Part shown: positions 1-8,936 of the stretch, in pieces
How the letters are laid out: every line of letters begins with the position of its first letter
How positions within the stretch are numbered: position 1 is the stretch's first letter
Assembly (NCBI RefSeq): GCF_002355415.1
Contig: NZ_AP014936.1
Span: 310,001 to 374,000, forward strand
Source: Sulfurifustis variabilis
GTDB taxonomy: Bacteria > Pseudomonadota > Gammaproteobacteria > Acidiferrobacterales > Sulfurifustaceae
Direction of reading: 5' to 3'
DNA length: 64,000 bases
Notes under the pieces: model-generated
The model's database searches: none
What the model was told of the DNA's origin: nothing
Seen by the model: only the letters and a program-made list of their open reading frames with translations
Made by a program: the position numbers and the translations under genes

Positions 1-1
1 C

Positions 2-106
2 TATCGCCAGGAGCCCGGAAAGGTCGCCTCGATCGTGCTGATCGGCAACCTCGCCGCCTTCGTCAGCATCCCGCTGGTTCTGCCGTTCGCCCTGCAAGGA
101 CAGTGA
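2..106 (+). CDS. AEC-type permease, C-terminal fragment (partial)
   Basis: The last 34 codons of a gene that begins before the window. The residues (…VASIVLIGNLAAFVSIPLVLPFALQGQ) form one hydrophobic segment ending in a short polar tail. This is how auxin-efflux-carrier (AEC) family permeases end, and the complete AEC gene at 1291-2214 has a comparable last helix (LLSLFTLPLWF). Assignment rests on that resemblance only; any polytopic permease could end this way. Confidence 0.45.
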   Translation, partial: YRQEPGKVASIVLIGNLAAFVSIPLVLPFALQGQ

Positions 107-169
107 TAAGCGCAACGGGATGAGTGATCAGTCGATGAGCGCGAAGCGCGCACCCGGACTCGTCACCGG
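107..169. repeat. Intergenic imperfect hairpin, type A, copy 1
   Basis: The gap between the AEC fragment and the diguanylate cyclase carries words such as gagtgatcag and gtcacttg around a GCGCGAAGCGCGC palindrome. Similar elements lie at 11245-11325 and 43838-43946. Function unknown; it may be a folded mRNA or DNA element. Confidence 0.45.
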
Positions 170-1246
170 TCACTTGTCGCCGGGTTTTTCCATGCCTCGC
201 CACACGGCGACGCGGTTGCGGCCGGCGCCTTTGGCGGTGTAGAGCGCGCGGTCCGCGCGAGCGATCGCCTCCTCGACGCTCGGGCTTCCGTCGAGCGGTG
301 CGAGCCCGCCGGAGACCGTGATGCCGACCGCCTGGTCGTCCACGTGGAGGCGCTCGCGCGCGATTTCGACGCGCAGTCGCTCGGCGATCGCTCCGCCCCG
401 GGCGAGATCGGTGTCCGGCAGACAGACGAGGAACTCCTCGCCGCCGTAGCGGTATGCGCGATCGTACGTGCGCATGCGCCGAAGGATGCGATCGGCGGCC
501 AGGACCAGCAGGCGGTCGCCGATCAGGTGACCGTGCCGGTCGTTCAACCCCTTGAAGTCGTCGATGTCGAAGAGCGCGATCGAGCAGGGGCGGCCCTCGC
601 GCTTCGCGCGCTGCCGTTCGTCGTTGAGCTCCGCCATCATCATGGCGCGGTTGCGCAGGCCCGTCAGCGGATCGACGAGGCAGACCTCGACCCAGAGATC
701 GCGCTCGAGCTGCTGCACGGACTGGTCGAAACGACGGATGCTCTCGTGGAAGAGCCGGTAGGCGGCGAGCGGCAGCACGCGGCCGCTGCGGCGCGCCTCC
801 CACATCGACTGCGCCGCCTGGTGCACCGACCGATGCCGCGGGGCGATCGCGGCGAGCAGCGCGTTTCCCTTCAGCTCGCTGTGCGCGCACGCGTCCGCGT
901 ACCAGCGGCCGAAGTCGCACTCGTGCTCGCCCGGCGGCGGCGCCGGATCGCCGTGCAGCAGGAGGTTGTGGGCCTCGAGCGCCCAGGAGCGGTGCGCGTC
1001 GGCGACGCGGCGCAGCGAGTCGATGAGCTCGATCGCTTGCGCGAGAAACTGGTGCGGCAGGACGCGCTCCTTCAAATGAGGAGTCCCTCGTTCGTCGTCG
1101 GCACGGGAAAGGCGCCCCGAGACGAGGCGCCGGAGCGTACGTCGGAGCCGATATCGTAAAGCCGAACCGGCATGCCTGGCACCGGCGTGCATCGTCGTGG
1201 TTATTGACGCGCGCCGGAGAAGCGCATGGCGGTCGCAGGGCGACAC
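170..1246 (-). CDS. Diguanylate cyclase with N-terminal zinc-binding CZB domain (DgcZ-like)
   Basis: Predicted to make cyclic di-GMP from two GTP. The GGDEF domain covers about residues 188-350: DPLTGLRNR at 192-200, a GGEEF active site at 268-272, and a product-inhibition I-site (RTYD, 259-262) five residues before it. Residues ~65-160 match the chemoreceptor zinc-binding (CZB) domain, with the expected ligands H85, C110 (in the CDFGRW motif), H138 and H142. This arrangement is that of E. coli DgcZ/YdeH, where zinc inhibits cyclase activity, so zinc-responsive c-di-GMP output is the likely role. The first ~57 residues are Arg-rich and probably not translated; a TTG near 1075, preceded by a GAGGGA-like site, is a better start. 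Cytoplasmic; monocistronic and divergent from the next gene. Confidence 0.85.
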   Translation of the reverse strand: MSPCDRHALLRRASITTTMHAGARHAGSALRYRLRRTLRRLVSGRLSRADDERGTPHLKERVLPHQFLAQAIELIDSLRRVADAHRSWALEAHNLLLHGDPAPPPGEHECDFGRWYADACAHSELKGNALLAAIAPRHRSVHQAAQSMWEARRSGRVLPLAAYRLFHESIRRFDQSVQQLERDLWVEVCLVDPLTGLRNRAMMMAELNDERQRAKREGRPCSIALFDIDDFKGLNDRHGHLIGDRLLVLAADRILRRMRTYDRAYRYGGEEFLVCLPDTDLARGGAIAERLRVEIARERLHVDDQAVGITVSGGLAPLDGSPSVEEAIARADRALYTAKGAGRNRVAVWRGMEKPGDK

Positions 1247-1290
1247 ACCTACAATGCCGGTGCATCTATCCGGGGAGGACGGTAGACGCC

Positions 1291-2214
1291 ATGCTGGGTG
1301 TGCTGCTCCAGATGTTCGCCTTGATCGGCGTCGGCCTGCTCTGGTCGTGGTGGCAGCCCGGGCGCCTGGAGACCGAGGCGTCGCGCAAAGTCCTCGTCGG
1401 CTCCGTTTATTATCTCTTCCTGCCCGCGCTCGTGCTGGTGGTGCTGTGGCGTGCCCCGCTCGGCGTCGACACCGTCAAGATCGTCCTCGCGGCGGCCGGC
1501 GGGGTGCTGGGCGCGCTCGCCGTGAGCTTCCTCGCGTGCCGCGTATGCCGCGCCGACCCGCGGACGGCGGGCGCCATGATCCTCGCCGCGTCCTGGCCGA
1601 ATGCCACCTACCTGGGCCTCCCGGTGCTCGAGAACACGCTGGGCGCATGGGCGCGCACGGTGGCGATCCAGTACGACCTCTTCGCCTGCACGCCGCTCCT
1701 CCTCTCCGTCGGCATCCTGATCGCGAGCGCCCACGGCGCCGGCGGGCGACGCGAGAATCCGCTGAAGGTCCTGTTCACCGTGCCTCCGTTCTGGGCCGCC
1801 CTGGCGGCGCTCGCGTTCAACCTCGGGGGCGTCCCGGTGCCGGAATGGATCGACGGCTTTCTGCGTCTCATGGGAGCGGCGGTCGTGCCGCTCATGCTCG
1901 TGTCCGTGGGGATGGCGCTCCGGCAGGGCTTCGGACAGCTCAGGCACCTGCCGCTCGTGATCCCGGTCGCGGTCATCCAGCTTTTCGTGATGCCGCTCAT
2001 CGTCTTCGGCGCGGCGACCGCGCTCGGGCTGGCCGGGGAAATGCGCATCGCCGTCGTGCTCGAGGCGGCCATGCCGAGCATGGTGCTCGGCATCGTGCTC
2101 GCCGACCGCTACGGCCTGAACGCCGGGGTCTACGCCGCCGCCCTCACGACGACGACGCTGCTCAGTCTGTTCACGCTGCCGCTGTGGTTCGACTGGGCGG
2201 GCGGGCCGGGTTGA
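1291..2214 (+). CDS. AEC family (auxin efflux carrier-type) permease
   Basis: A 307-residue polytopic inner-membrane protein with about ten hydrophobic segments across its length and no soluble domain. The pattern (MLGVLLQMFALIGVGLLW start, Gly/Pro-interrupted helices, MPSMVLGIVLADRYGL near the C-terminus) fits AEC/bile-acid-like secondary transporters that move organic anions such as malonate or malate. The start at 1291 is chosen because GGGGAGGA lies 11 nt upstream; a longer in-frame extension is non-hydrophobic and has no such site. The window begins with the end of another probable member of the family. Substrate cannot be read from sequence. Confidence 0.8.
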   Translation: MLGVLLQMFALIGVGLLWSWWQPGRLETEASRKVLVGSVYYLFLPALVLVVLWRAPLGVDTVKIVLAAAGGVLGALAVSFLACRVCRADPRTAGAMILAASWPNATYLGLPVLENTLGAWARTVAIQYDLFACTPLLLSVGILIASAHGAGGRRENPLKVLFTVPPFWAALAALAFNLGGVPVPEWIDGFLRLMGAAVVPLMLVSVGMALRQGFGQLRHLPLVIPVAVIQLFVMPLIVFGAATALGLAGEMRIAVVLEAAMPSMVLGIVLADRYGLNAGVYAAALTTTTLLSLFTLPLWFDWAGGPG

Positions 2215-2285
2215 CGGGGATCAAGAAACGCGAACGGAAGGCCGCTTAGTATGACGGCCATTTCCCAATATCGGAGACAACGACA

Positions 2286-2468
2286 ATGACGAGAAACATG
2301 GGCACCGCGGATCGGGTGCTTCGGGGCATAGTGGGCCTGGTGCTGATCTCGCTGGTCTTCATCGGTCCGAAGACCGCATGGGGCTGGATCGGTCTCGTTC
2401 CCCTCGTGACCGCCCTCATCGGGTGGTGCCCCATGTACCTCCCGCTCGGCATCAGGACCTGCAAGTAA
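2286..2468 (+). CDS. DUF2892 (YgaP-like) small inner-membrane protein
   Basis: A 60-residue protein with an N-terminal amphipathic start (MTRNMGTADRVLRGIVG) and two transmembrane helices separated by a Trp/Gly turn. It ends in WCPMYLPLGIRTCK with two cysteines. This is the DUF2892 fold, found alone or fused to rhodanese domains as in YgaP. Such proteins are small membrane anchors often near sulfur or stress genes; no catalytic role can be claimed. The same fold recurs at the N-terminus of the SRPBCC protein at 3627-4454. Confidence 0.85.
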   Translation: MTRNMGTADRVLRGIVGLVLISLVFIGPKTAWGWIGLVPLVTALIGWCPMYLPLGIRTCK

Positions 2469-2540
2469 CGCCCCGGTCCGCTCCCGACGGCGCGCCGGCG
2501 GGAGCGGCGGAACCGGCGGCGTATAATTCCGGGCTCCTCC

Positions 2541-2987
2541 ATGGCAAGGAGCGCCGCCATGCTCTCACTGCATCGAGAGATCCCCGTTCTGTCGCTGCCC
2601 GACGCCCGCGGCCGCGCGGTGTCGACGTGGAGCTACAAGCAGTACCGCCCGCTCGTCCTCGTCTTCGCCGGGAGCCGCGCCGCGCTGCTCGACGAATTCG
2701 CGCGGGAGTACGACGCCTACCGCGCCACCAACGCCGAAGTGCTCGCCGTGGTCCCGAAGTCCCTTGATGCGCGTCTGCCTTTTCCGGTCCTGATCGACGC
2801 GGACGGCTCGGCCACGCGCCGGTACGTCGAGCGCGTGCCGACCGTGCTCGTGCTCGACGCCTTCGGCGTGCTCGAGGGCCGGTTCGACCAGGAGCGTCCC
2901 GATCACGCCCGCATGCGCAACCTGATCGGCGAGCTCGAGCTGCGCTGCCCGGAGTGCGGCGTGCCCGAGTGGCCCGCCGAGGACTAG
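2541..2987 (+). CDS. Redoxin-like (AhpC/TSA fold) protein lacking the catalytic cysteine
   Basis: A 148-residue thioredoxin-fold protein with a peroxiredoxin-like layout: IPVLSLPDARG opening, PLVLVFAG strand, a central FPVLIDADG and PTVLVLDAFG strands. Where peroxiredoxins carry the peroxidatic Cys (…P.C..E) it has GSRAALLDEF, so it cannot act as a classical peroxidase. The only cysteines are at the C-terminus in a CPECG motif, which could bind metal or act in redox. It probably starts at 2541 or at ATG 2559 and meets the phosphatase gene tail to tail with a 4-bp overlap. Function unknown. Confidence 0.6.
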   Translation: MARSAAMLSLHREIPVLSLPDARGRAVSTWSYKQYRPLVLVFAGSRAALLDEFAREYDAYRATNAEVLAVVPKSLDARLPFPVLIDADGSATRRYVERVPTVLVLDAFGVLEGRFDQERPDHARMRNLIGELELRCPECGVPEWPAED

Positions 2988-3388
2988 CGCTGGCGTGAGG
3001 CGCGCACCCGGTCGATCGCGGTGAGCAGGCCGGGCAGGATCGACATGTGCGGGCGCCGGCGCGCGACGAACTCGACGGCCTGCCCGAAGCCCATGCCCTG
3101 CGCGACGCACAGGTGCGCGACCACCACCGAGGTGGAGCGGCCGACGCCGGCGTTGCAGTAGACGAGCACCCGCTCCGCGGGACCCTGCGCCTCGATCCAG
3201 TCGACCGCCTCCGCGAGGAGCGGGGCGGGGATGGGGCGAAAGTCGATGATCGGGACCTTGTGGAAGCGCAGCCCCGCGGGCGGTGCGTCGAGCTCCGCGG
3301 CGACGCACAGCAGGGCCGTCACGGCCGCCGGCGGGCCGGCGGCGTCCGCCGCGTTCCCGAGCGCGAGGCGATCGGTCACGAAGTCCAT
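2984..3388 (-). CDS. Dual-specificity protein phosphatase-like
   Basis: A 134-residue cysteine phosphatase. The Cx5R signature appears as CNAGVGRS within VLVYCNAGVGRSTSVVVAHL, with a preceding conserved Asp region (PIIDFRPIP), as in DUSP/VHR-like enzymes that hydrolyse phospho-Tyr/Ser/Thr or phosphoinositide-type substrates. Full length for a minimal DUSP; cytoplasmic. It stands alone, convergent with the redoxin-like gene. Natural substrate cannot be inferred. Confidence 0.85.
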   Translation of the reverse strand: MDFVTDRLALGNAADAAGPPAAVTALLCVAAELDAPPAGLRFHKVPIIDFRPIPAPLLAEAVDWIEAQGPAERVLVYCNAGVGRSTSVVVAHLCVAQGMGFGQAVEFVARRRPHMSILPGLLTAIDRVRASRQR

Positions 3389-3626
3389 CGGTCATGCCGT
3401 CCTTTGCCCGGATGCGTGCGCATCGCACGCCTGACCGCGCTTGCGCGACGGGGGAGCCGCGTCGGCGATTGTGCGACCCCGGTTCGCGACACGCCACCGC
3501 GCGGCATCCGGGGACATTCCGTTGCGGAAGATCGCGGACACGCGGCAAGCGGGAACTCTGGCATTCGCGCCTGACAAAAAGAAACGACGCGACGAATTCG
3601 AGCCAACCTGCACGGAGGTGGTGGCC

Positions 3627-4454
3627 ATGCCGAGGAGAACCGAGGAGCCCTTTACGCGGGCGGGCCGACCGGGGCCCGTTCCGGCGCAGACGCCCGGCGA
3701 AGCCGCCATGCGAGAGCCGGCGGGCGCGCCCGCCCGTCGGGGTACAGAGCCGGAGGCGGTGCGGCGGCCCGCCCGCCGGCACGCGGTGTCCGCCGCGGTC
3801 AACATCGGCGCCGTGGAGCGCGCGGTGTCGGTCGCCGGCGGCGCCCTGCTCGCGCTGTCCGGACTGTCGCGGCGCTCCTGGGCGCGGACTCCCCTCGTCG
3901 GTGTCGGCGCGATACTCGTCTACCGCGGCGCCCGCGGTCATTCGTATCTCTACGAACGCATCGGCATCGACCGGGCGAACGCCCCGATCGAGATCGAGCA
4001 GGCCGTGACGATCAACCGCAAGCCGGAAGAGGTGTACGCGTTCTGGCGGCAGCTCGAGAACCTGCCGCGGTTCATGCGGCACCTGCGGTCCGTGAAGCAG
4101 GAGAGCCCGACGCGCTCGCACTGGACCGCCCAGACCGCGCTGACCGGAAGAACGCTCGAATGGGATTCGGAGATCACGGAGGACAAGCCCAACGAGCTCA
4201 TCCGCTGGCGCTCCGTCCCCGACGGCAGCATCCAGCACAGCGGGGAGGTGCGCTTCAGGGCCGCCCCCGGCGCCCGCGGCACGGAGGTGCACGTGCGCAT
4301 GGAGTACCGGCCGATCGTGGGCGTCGCGGTCGGCGCCGCGATGTACCCCTTTACCCGCCAGACGCTCAAGGAAGAGATGCGGCGGCTGAAGCACGTGATG
4401 GAGGCGGGCGAAATCCCGACCACCGAGGGACAGCCTGCCGGCCGCGGCCGGTAG
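3627..4454 (+). CDS. SRPBCC (polyketide cyclase/START-like) protein with DUF2892 membrane segment
   Basis: 275 residues. After a Pro/Arg-rich leader, residues ~55-100 form a DUF2892-like membrane anchor ([21 protein letters not shown]). Residues ~115-265 form an SRPBCC ligand-binding domain beginning [29 protein letters not shown]. Such proteins are proposed to bind hydrophobic ligands and are frequent in osmotic or oxidative stress gene sets. The start at 3627 is chosen because GGAGGT lies 7 nt upstream; upstream in-frame codons are unlikely to be translated. The next gene, a zinc alcohol dehydrogenase, begins 25 nt downstream, so the two probably form an operon; this pair is common in stress islands. 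Confidence 0.8.
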   Translation: MPRRTEEPFTRAGRPGPVPAQTPGEAAMREPAGAPARRGTEPEAVRRPARRHAVSAAVNIGAVERAVSVAGGALLALSGLSRRSWARTPLVGVGAILVYRGARGHSYLYERIGIDRANAPIEIEQAVTINRKPEEVYAFWRQLENLPRFMRHLRSVKQESPTRSHWTAQTALTGRTLEWDSEITEDKPNELIRWRSVPDGSIQHSGEVRFRAAPGARGTEVHVRMEYRPIVGVAVGAAMYPFTRQTLKEEMRRLKHVMEAGEIPTTEGQPAGRGR

Positions 4455-4479
4455 GCGCGAACAGCGAAGGAGACGCGCG

Positions 4480-5658
4480 ATGAAAGCCGTATGCTGGTAT
4501 GCGCCGGAGGACGTGCGCGTGGAAAGCGTCCCCGATCCCACGATCCTCAACCCGCACGACGCGATCGTCGAGGTGAGCAGCACCGCGATCTGCGGATCGG
4601 ACCTGCACCTGTACAACGGCTACATCCCGACGATGAAGAAGGGCGACATCATCGGGCACGAGTTCATGGGGAAGGTGGTCGAGGTCGGTCCGGAGGTGAA
4701 GACGATCGCGCGCGGGGACCGGGTGGTGGTGCCGTTCACGATTTCCTGCGGCCGCTGCTATTACTGCGAGCACGGCCAGGCCTCGCTCTGCGACAACTCG
4801 AACCCGAACGCCTGGATGACGGAGAAGCTCTACGGCTACGCGGGCGGCGGCCTCTACGGCTACTCGCACATGCTCGGCGGCTACGCCGGCGGCCAGGCGC
4901 AATACGTGCGCGTGCCCTTCGCCGACTCCGGGCCGCTCAAGGTTCCGGAGACGATCGGCGACGACAAGCTGCTGTTTCTTTCCGACATCTTTCCGACCGG
5001 CTACCAGGCGGCGGAGAACTGCGACATCGAACCCGGCGACGTGGTCGCCGTCTGGGGCTGCGGACCGGTCGGGCAGTTCGCGATCCAGAGCGCGCTGCTG
5101 CTCGGGGCCGAGCGCGTCATCGCGATCGACCGCGTGCCGGAGCGGCTCGACATGGTGCGCGAGCACACCGACGGGCGGGCCGACATCGTCGATTACGCGA
5201 GCGCGTCGGTGCTGGAGGAGGTGAGGGAGCTCACCGGCGGCCGCGGACCGGACGCCTGCATCGACGCCGTCGGGATGGAGGCGCACGGATTCGGCATGAC
5301 CGGCTGGTACGACGCGATCAAGCAATCGATCCGGCTCCAGACCGACCGTCCGACCGCGCTGCGCGAGGCGATCCTGAGCTGCCGCAAGGGCGGCACGGTG
5401 TCGATTCCCGGCGTGTACGGCGGGATCATCGACAAGATGCCGCTGGGCGCCGCCTTCGGCAAGGGGCTCACGTTCAAGATGGGCCAGACGCACGTCCCGA
5501 CGCTCACGCCGAAGCTGCTCAAGCACGTCGAGGACGGAGACGTCGACCCGTCGTTCGTGATCACCCATCGCATGCGCCTCAACGACGCCCCGGACGCGTA
5601 CCGGATGTTCCGCGACAAGCACGAGGGCTGCGTCAAGGTCGTGCTCAGCCCGCACTAG
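4480..5658 (+). CDS. Zinc-dependent alcohol dehydrogenase (formaldehyde dehydrogenase-like, MDR family)
   Basis: 392 residues, NAD(P)-dependent medium-chain dehydrogenase. The catalytic zinc region has ICGSDLHLY and GHEFMG. The structural zinc loop has cysteines in [15 protein letters not shown]. The Rossmann nucleotide site is [11 protein letters not shown]. The long insert after the structural zinc loop ([32 protein letters not shown]) is typical of the glutathione-independent formaldehyde dehydrogenase-like subgroup, so aldehyde or alcohol detoxification is the likely role; the exact substrate is unknown. AAGGAGA precedes the ATG, and the gene is probably co-transcribed with the SRPBCC gene upstream. 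Confidence 0.88.
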   Translation: MKAVCWYAPEDVRVESVPDPTILNPHDAIVEVSSTAICGSDLHLYNGYIPTMKKGDIIGHEFMGKVVEVGPEVKTIARGDRVVVPFTISCGRCYYCEHGQASLCDNSNPNAWMTEKLYGYAGGGLYGYSHMLGGYAGGQAQYVRVPFADSGPLKVPETIGDDKLLFLSDIFPTGYQAAENCDIEPGDVVAVWGCGPVGQFAIQSALLLGAERVIAIDRVPERLDMVREHTDGRADIVDYASASVLEEVRELTGGRGPDACIDAVGMEAHGFGMTGWYDAIKQSIRLQTDRPTALREAILSCRKGGTVSIPGVYGGIIDKMPLGAAFGKGLTFKMGQTHVPTLTPKLLKHVEDGDVDPSFVITHRMRLNDAPDAYRMFRDKHEGCVKVVLSPH

Positions 5659-5693
5659 CGGGCGGCCGTCCGATCCGGAGTCCGCCTGGGGAT

Positions 5694-6530
5694 TCAACGG
5701 GCGAGGGGCACGGTTCCCTTCCAGTGATAGGGCACTACGGCATCGCCCTTCGATCCCGGCAACCTCACCTGGCTGCGGAGCTCGATCGGGAGCGAACGGG
5801 CGCTGCGCAGCTGCTGCGCGACGGACCCGAGGCGCGCGTAGTCGACCGCCACGGCGAGCAGCAGCGTGTCGCTGTTCCGCGCGCCGACCGAGAGCGGCCG
5901 GGCGCTCTCGCCGCGGATCAGCGAGGCATCGGCGAGCTTCAGTTCGTAGCGGATTCCCTCGTTGAGGCGCACCGGGAAGGCGTTCGCGTTGCTGACCTTG
6001 AGGCCGAGCGCCAGCTCGGCGCCGCTCAGGGTGATACGGTTCACGCGCAGGCTCTGCACCGACACGTCGGGCAGCTTCGGCAGGCTGAAGCTCCCGGCCT
6101 TGGCGTAGGGAAGGGCGATTAACCCGAAATCGGCCTCTCCGCTGATCCGGTAGCGAAGTTCCTGGCTGCTCCGAAGGGCCGCCAGGCTGCCGAGCACGTC
6201 CTCGTAACGGAGCGTGAACGGCAGCGTGACCCGCGACGTCCCGTTGGCGCCGATCCTCAGCGTGTTGCTCTGGTTGCCGTCGAAGAGCGGCTTGTCCTGG
6301 ATCGCGAGCCGGTAGCTCAGCCCCCGCAGCGAAAGGCCGACGGGGTTGGGGTTCCGGATGTCGAGATCGAAGGCGAGCTGGGCGCCGGCCAGCGACATGT
6401 CGACGATCCGCACGCCGCCCATGCTCACCTCGGGCCTCCCGATCTGCTTTTCGAGCGTGGCGCACGACGCGATCAGCATCGCGGCGGGCAGTCCGAGCAG
6501 GATCCGACGTACTGGGGTCCACCGGGTCAT
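5694..6530 (-). CDS. LEA type 2 family lipoprotein
   Basis: 278 residues. Starting at the ATG at 6530 gives a clean lipoprotein signal: positive MTRWTPVRR, hydrophobic core, then the lipobox LIASC. An upstream in-frame start would bury this signal behind 26 non-hydrophobic residues. The mature part holds two WHy/LEA14-like repeats (VDMSLAGAQLAFDLDIRNPNP and VNRITLSGAELALGLKVSNANA), each with the N-P/A-N-x-F/V-turn of the family. Probably a periplasmic or outer-membrane-anchored protein. Function of bacterial LEA2 lipoproteins is poorly known; a desiccation or envelope role is only suggested by family name. Confidence 0.82.
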   Translation of the reverse strand: MTRWTPVRRILLGLPAAMLIASCATLEKQIGRPEVSMGGVRIVDMSLAGAQLAFDLDIRNPNPVGLSLRGLSYRLAIQDKPLFDGNQSNTLRIGANGTSRVTLPFTLRYEDVLGSLAALRSSQELRYRISGEADFGLIALPYAKAGSFSLPKLPDVSVQSLRVNRITLSGAELALGLKVSNANAFPVRLNEGIRYELKLADASLIRGESARPLSVGARNSDTLLLAVAVDYARLGSVAQQLRSARSLPIELRSQVRLPGSKGDAVVPYHWKGTVPLAR

Positions 6531-6815
6531 CGCAGATTTCCGCAGAGAGGGGCTCGGTTCGTTCGCGAAGGGTCGTCTCAAGTCTAGCGAGGCGAGCCGG
6601 GCTCGCAAGGTGGCTACCTGTTTCGCGGTCGACCGCCCGTGGGCGAGTAGTGAGCCTTACAGCCGGAGGAGGACATTCAAGAGATACGACATCGATGGTT
6701 GAAGAACGAGGCACGAATTCGAGCTGCCGTCGAGATCGCGGGAAGACATCCGAGCTCGAGAAAAAAGCCGAAGGCAATCTGAATGCGGGAAGCGGAGTCG
6801 CCGGAATGAGCTGCT

Positions 6816-7730
6816 TCAAACCGCCGGTATCTCCATCTCCCCCTCACTCACCAGTACCGAGGCGCCGCCGACGCGGATCGCCGCGACCCTGCCGCCCTCG
6901 CGCACGGCCTCGATCTCGATCAGGCTCGGACGGCCCATTTCATGGCCCTGCGTGACGCGCCAGCGGCGGGTGCCGTCGCCGGTCTCTCGCGCGGCGAGGT
7001 AACCCGCGAGGCTCGCCGCCGCGCTGCCGGTGGCGGGATCCTCGTGCGGCGCGATCGCCGGCGCGTACATGCGGGCGTGTACGTCGGAGCCGGGAATGCC
7101 GGTCTCGAAGGTGACGAGATACACGCCGCGGCTCCAGTAGTTGCCGAGGACTTCCTGGTAGCGGTCGGCGTGCAGGCGCGCGCGGGCGATGGCGTCGCGC
7201 GAGGCGACGGGAACGATGAGCCACGGCAGGCCGCAGGAGACGGCCTGCGGGGCGCGTTCGCCCCCGAGGATGTCGCTCTCCTTCAGACCGAGCGCGGACG
7301 CGAGGTCCGCCGCCGGGGGCGGCGGCGGGCCGAGCTCCGGCGGCTGCGCGGTCGAGAGCTGCGTGAAGACGGGCCGGCCGTCCCGCACGCGGATCGTGAC
7401 CGGGACGGGGCCGACGTTCTCCTCGAGCACGATACGCACCTCGGGGGCCTTCAGCGGAATGCGTCCGAGCGCGGCGAGCACGTACGACGTGCCGACGGTG
7501 GGATGCCCGGCGAACGGAAGCTCCACCTTCGGGGTGTAGATCCGGAGACGGGCCGCGTGCGCCGGGTCCTTCGGCGGAAAGACGAACGTCGTTTCCGAGA
7601 TGTTGAACTCGCGCGCGACGAGCTGCATCTGCACGTCGGTGAGCCCCTCGGCGTCCGGGAACACGGCGAGCGGATTGCCGCCGAAGATGCGGTCGGTGAA
7701 GACGTCGACGGTCAAGAATCGGTAGCGCAT
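6816..7730 (-). CDS. PhzF family phenazine biosynthesis-like isomerase
   Basis: 304 residues, the usual PhzF length, with the diaminopimelate-epimerase-like twin fold. Hallmarks visible are FGGNPLAVF near residue 20, the general base Glu in SETTFVF, PFAGHPTVG in the middle, and DPATGSAA in the second half. PhzF proper isomerises trans-2,3-dihydro-3-hydroxyanthranilate, but most homologues outside phenazine clusters have unknown substrates. No phenazine genes are nearby, so the call is for family only. Single gene, minus strand. Confidence 0.88.
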   Translation of the reverse strand: MRYRFLTVDVFTDRIFGGNPLAVFPDAEGLTDVQMQLVAREFNISETTFVFPPKDPAHAARLRIYTPKVELPFAGHPTVGTSYVLAALGRIPLKAPEVRIVLEENVGPVPVTIRVRDGRPVFTQLSTAQPPELGPPPPPAADLASALGLKESDILGGERAPQAVSCGLPWLIVPVASRDAIARARLHADRYQEVLGNYWSRGVYLVTFETGIPGSDVHARMYAPAIAPHEDPATGSAAASLAGYLAARETGDGTRRWRVTQGHEMGRPSLIEIEAVREGGRVAAIRVGGASVLVSEGEMEIPAV

Positions 7731-7776
7731 GGCGTCCCCTGGTGTCCTGAGTCGTCAGTCATCGAGGAATCTCACT

Positions 7777-7801
7777 CCCCTCTCCCCTTGCGGGAGAGGG
7801 G
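7777..7801. repeat. REP-like hairpin CCCCTCTCCC…GGGAGAGGGG
   Basis: A 10-bp perfect stem with loop cttgc lies upstream of the PhzF gene, followed by a related imperfect copy to ~7860. The same element type occurs inside nirH (43298-43325). This GC-rich palindrome family is widespread in proteobacterial intergenic DNA. Confidence 0.6.
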
Positions 7802-7914
7802 TGATCGGGCCCTTTGAAACCTCCCCTCTCTCTCCTGTCCTTTCGCCCGCGAGGGGAGGAAGAAACCCAAGGTTGCGTCCAACGGTGTATTTAACGAATT
7901 AGTGACTCTCGACA

Positions 7915-8244
7915 CTAGAGCCCCAGCGATTTGATCAGCACCGCGACGCCGATGCCGGCGAAGAGCGCGAGCGGGAGGCTCTTCGTGAGCCGGAGCAGGC
8001 CGAGCGCGGCGATCACGGCCAGCACCTTGATGCCGATGTCGCCCGCCTCCGCGATCCCGCCGCCGCCGTAGACGATCGAGCGCGAGACGATGCCGGCCGC
8101 GATGGCGAGCGAAACGTAGGTGAGGAAATGAAAGTACTCCTGTCCGAGCCGGCGCAGATGTTTCCAGACGAAGGGCGCCACGCGCAGCAGGTACGTGCCG
8201 GCCCCGGCCCCGAGTACGACGAGCGTCCAGTCGAGCGCGGTCAT
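7915..8244 (-). CDS. azlD: AzlD-type branched-chain amino acid exporter subunit
   Basis: A 109-residue membrane protein with four hydrophobic segments and the family start (MTALDWTLVVLGAGAGTYLLRVAPF). AzlD works with AzlC to export branched-chain amino acids or analogues across the inner membrane. Its ATG overlaps the azlC stop by 4 bp, implying translational coupling and a joint complex. Confidence 0.85.
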   Translation of the reverse strand: MTALDWTLVVLGAGAGTYLLRVAPFVWKHLRRLGQEYFHFLTYVSLAIAAGIVSRSIVYGGGGIAEAGDIGIKVLAVIAALGLLRLTKSLPLALFAGIGVAVLIKSLGL

Positions 8245-8936
8245 CGCTCGAACGCCGTGATGGCGGCGCCGACGGTGAGCGCCGTGACGAAGATGCCCCA
8301 GCCGGGCAGCACGTACTCGACCGGCGGCGTGAGCAGCAGTCCGCCGACGACCGCGCCGCCCTCGTTCCGCCCCTTGGCCTCGCCCGCGAGCAGCAGCGCG
8401 AAGTACACCGGCAGGAAGAGCGTCGCGCCGAAGGCGAGCACCGGCGGCAGCTCCTTGCCGAAGGCGAGGCCGAGCGCCGTCCCGAGCAGGGCGGCCGGCA
8501 GCGTCGCGGCGGCGATGCCGCGGAAGTAGGCGTGCAGGTCGACCGGCGGCTGGCGCCGCGAGCGGAAGAAGGTGAGCAGGTACGACGTCGCGATCACGAA
8601 CTGCGCCGAGAGGAGCAGGCGCGTGCGGCGCACACGGCCGAAGAGATGCGAGAGCGTGAGGCTCATCAGGAGGAAGCGCAGGTTCACGAGGATCCCGGCG
8701 ACGATCATCTGCACGATGGCCGACGGGCCCTGCCCGGCGAGGTCGATCATCGCGAACTGCGCCGGCGCGGCGAACACGGCCGCGGTGAGGGCGAGCGCGC
8801 CCCATGCCGGAACGTCCGCGACCCCGGCCGCGATGCCGAAGCCCGCGAAGATCGCGACGAAGGTGGGGACGACCGAGAGGCTCGCGCGCAGCCCGGCGCG
8901 CCAGGCGTCGGGTGCGCGTGCCCGGCGCGGCGTCAC
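8241..8936 (-). CDS. azlC: AzlC family branched-chain amino acid permease
   Basis: 231 residues with multiple transmembrane helices. The AzlC region starts at GLRASLSVVPTFVAIFAGFGIAAG and includes the FAAPAQFAMIDL and VNLRFLLMSLTLSHLF signatures. The GTG start at 8936 forms a GTGA overlap with the stop of the upstream dehydrogenase gene, so the order dehydrogenase-azlC-azlD is one coupled operon. Family role: large subunit of a two-component amino acid exporter. Association with a tartrate/malate-type dehydrogenase may mean another small organic acid or amino acid is exported; that is inference. Confidence 0.87.
   Translation of the reverse strand: MTPRRARAPDAWRAGLRASLSVVPTFVAIFAGFGIAAGVADVPAWGALALTAAVFAAPAQFAMIDLAGQGPSAIVQMIVAGILVNLRFLLMSLTLSHLFGRVRRTRLLLSAQFVIATSYLLTFFRSRRQPPVDLHAYFRGIAAATLPAALLGTALGLAFGKELPPVLAFGATLFLPVYFALLLAGEAKGRNEGGAVVGGLLLTPPVEYVLPGWGIFVTALTVGAAITAFER

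Noticed and set aside
2565-4616. A 683-codon open frame on the minus strand
   Set aside because: It runs opposite the redoxin-like and SRPBCC genes and out of frame through the phosphatase gene, all of which have family matches; its composition is of shadow type.
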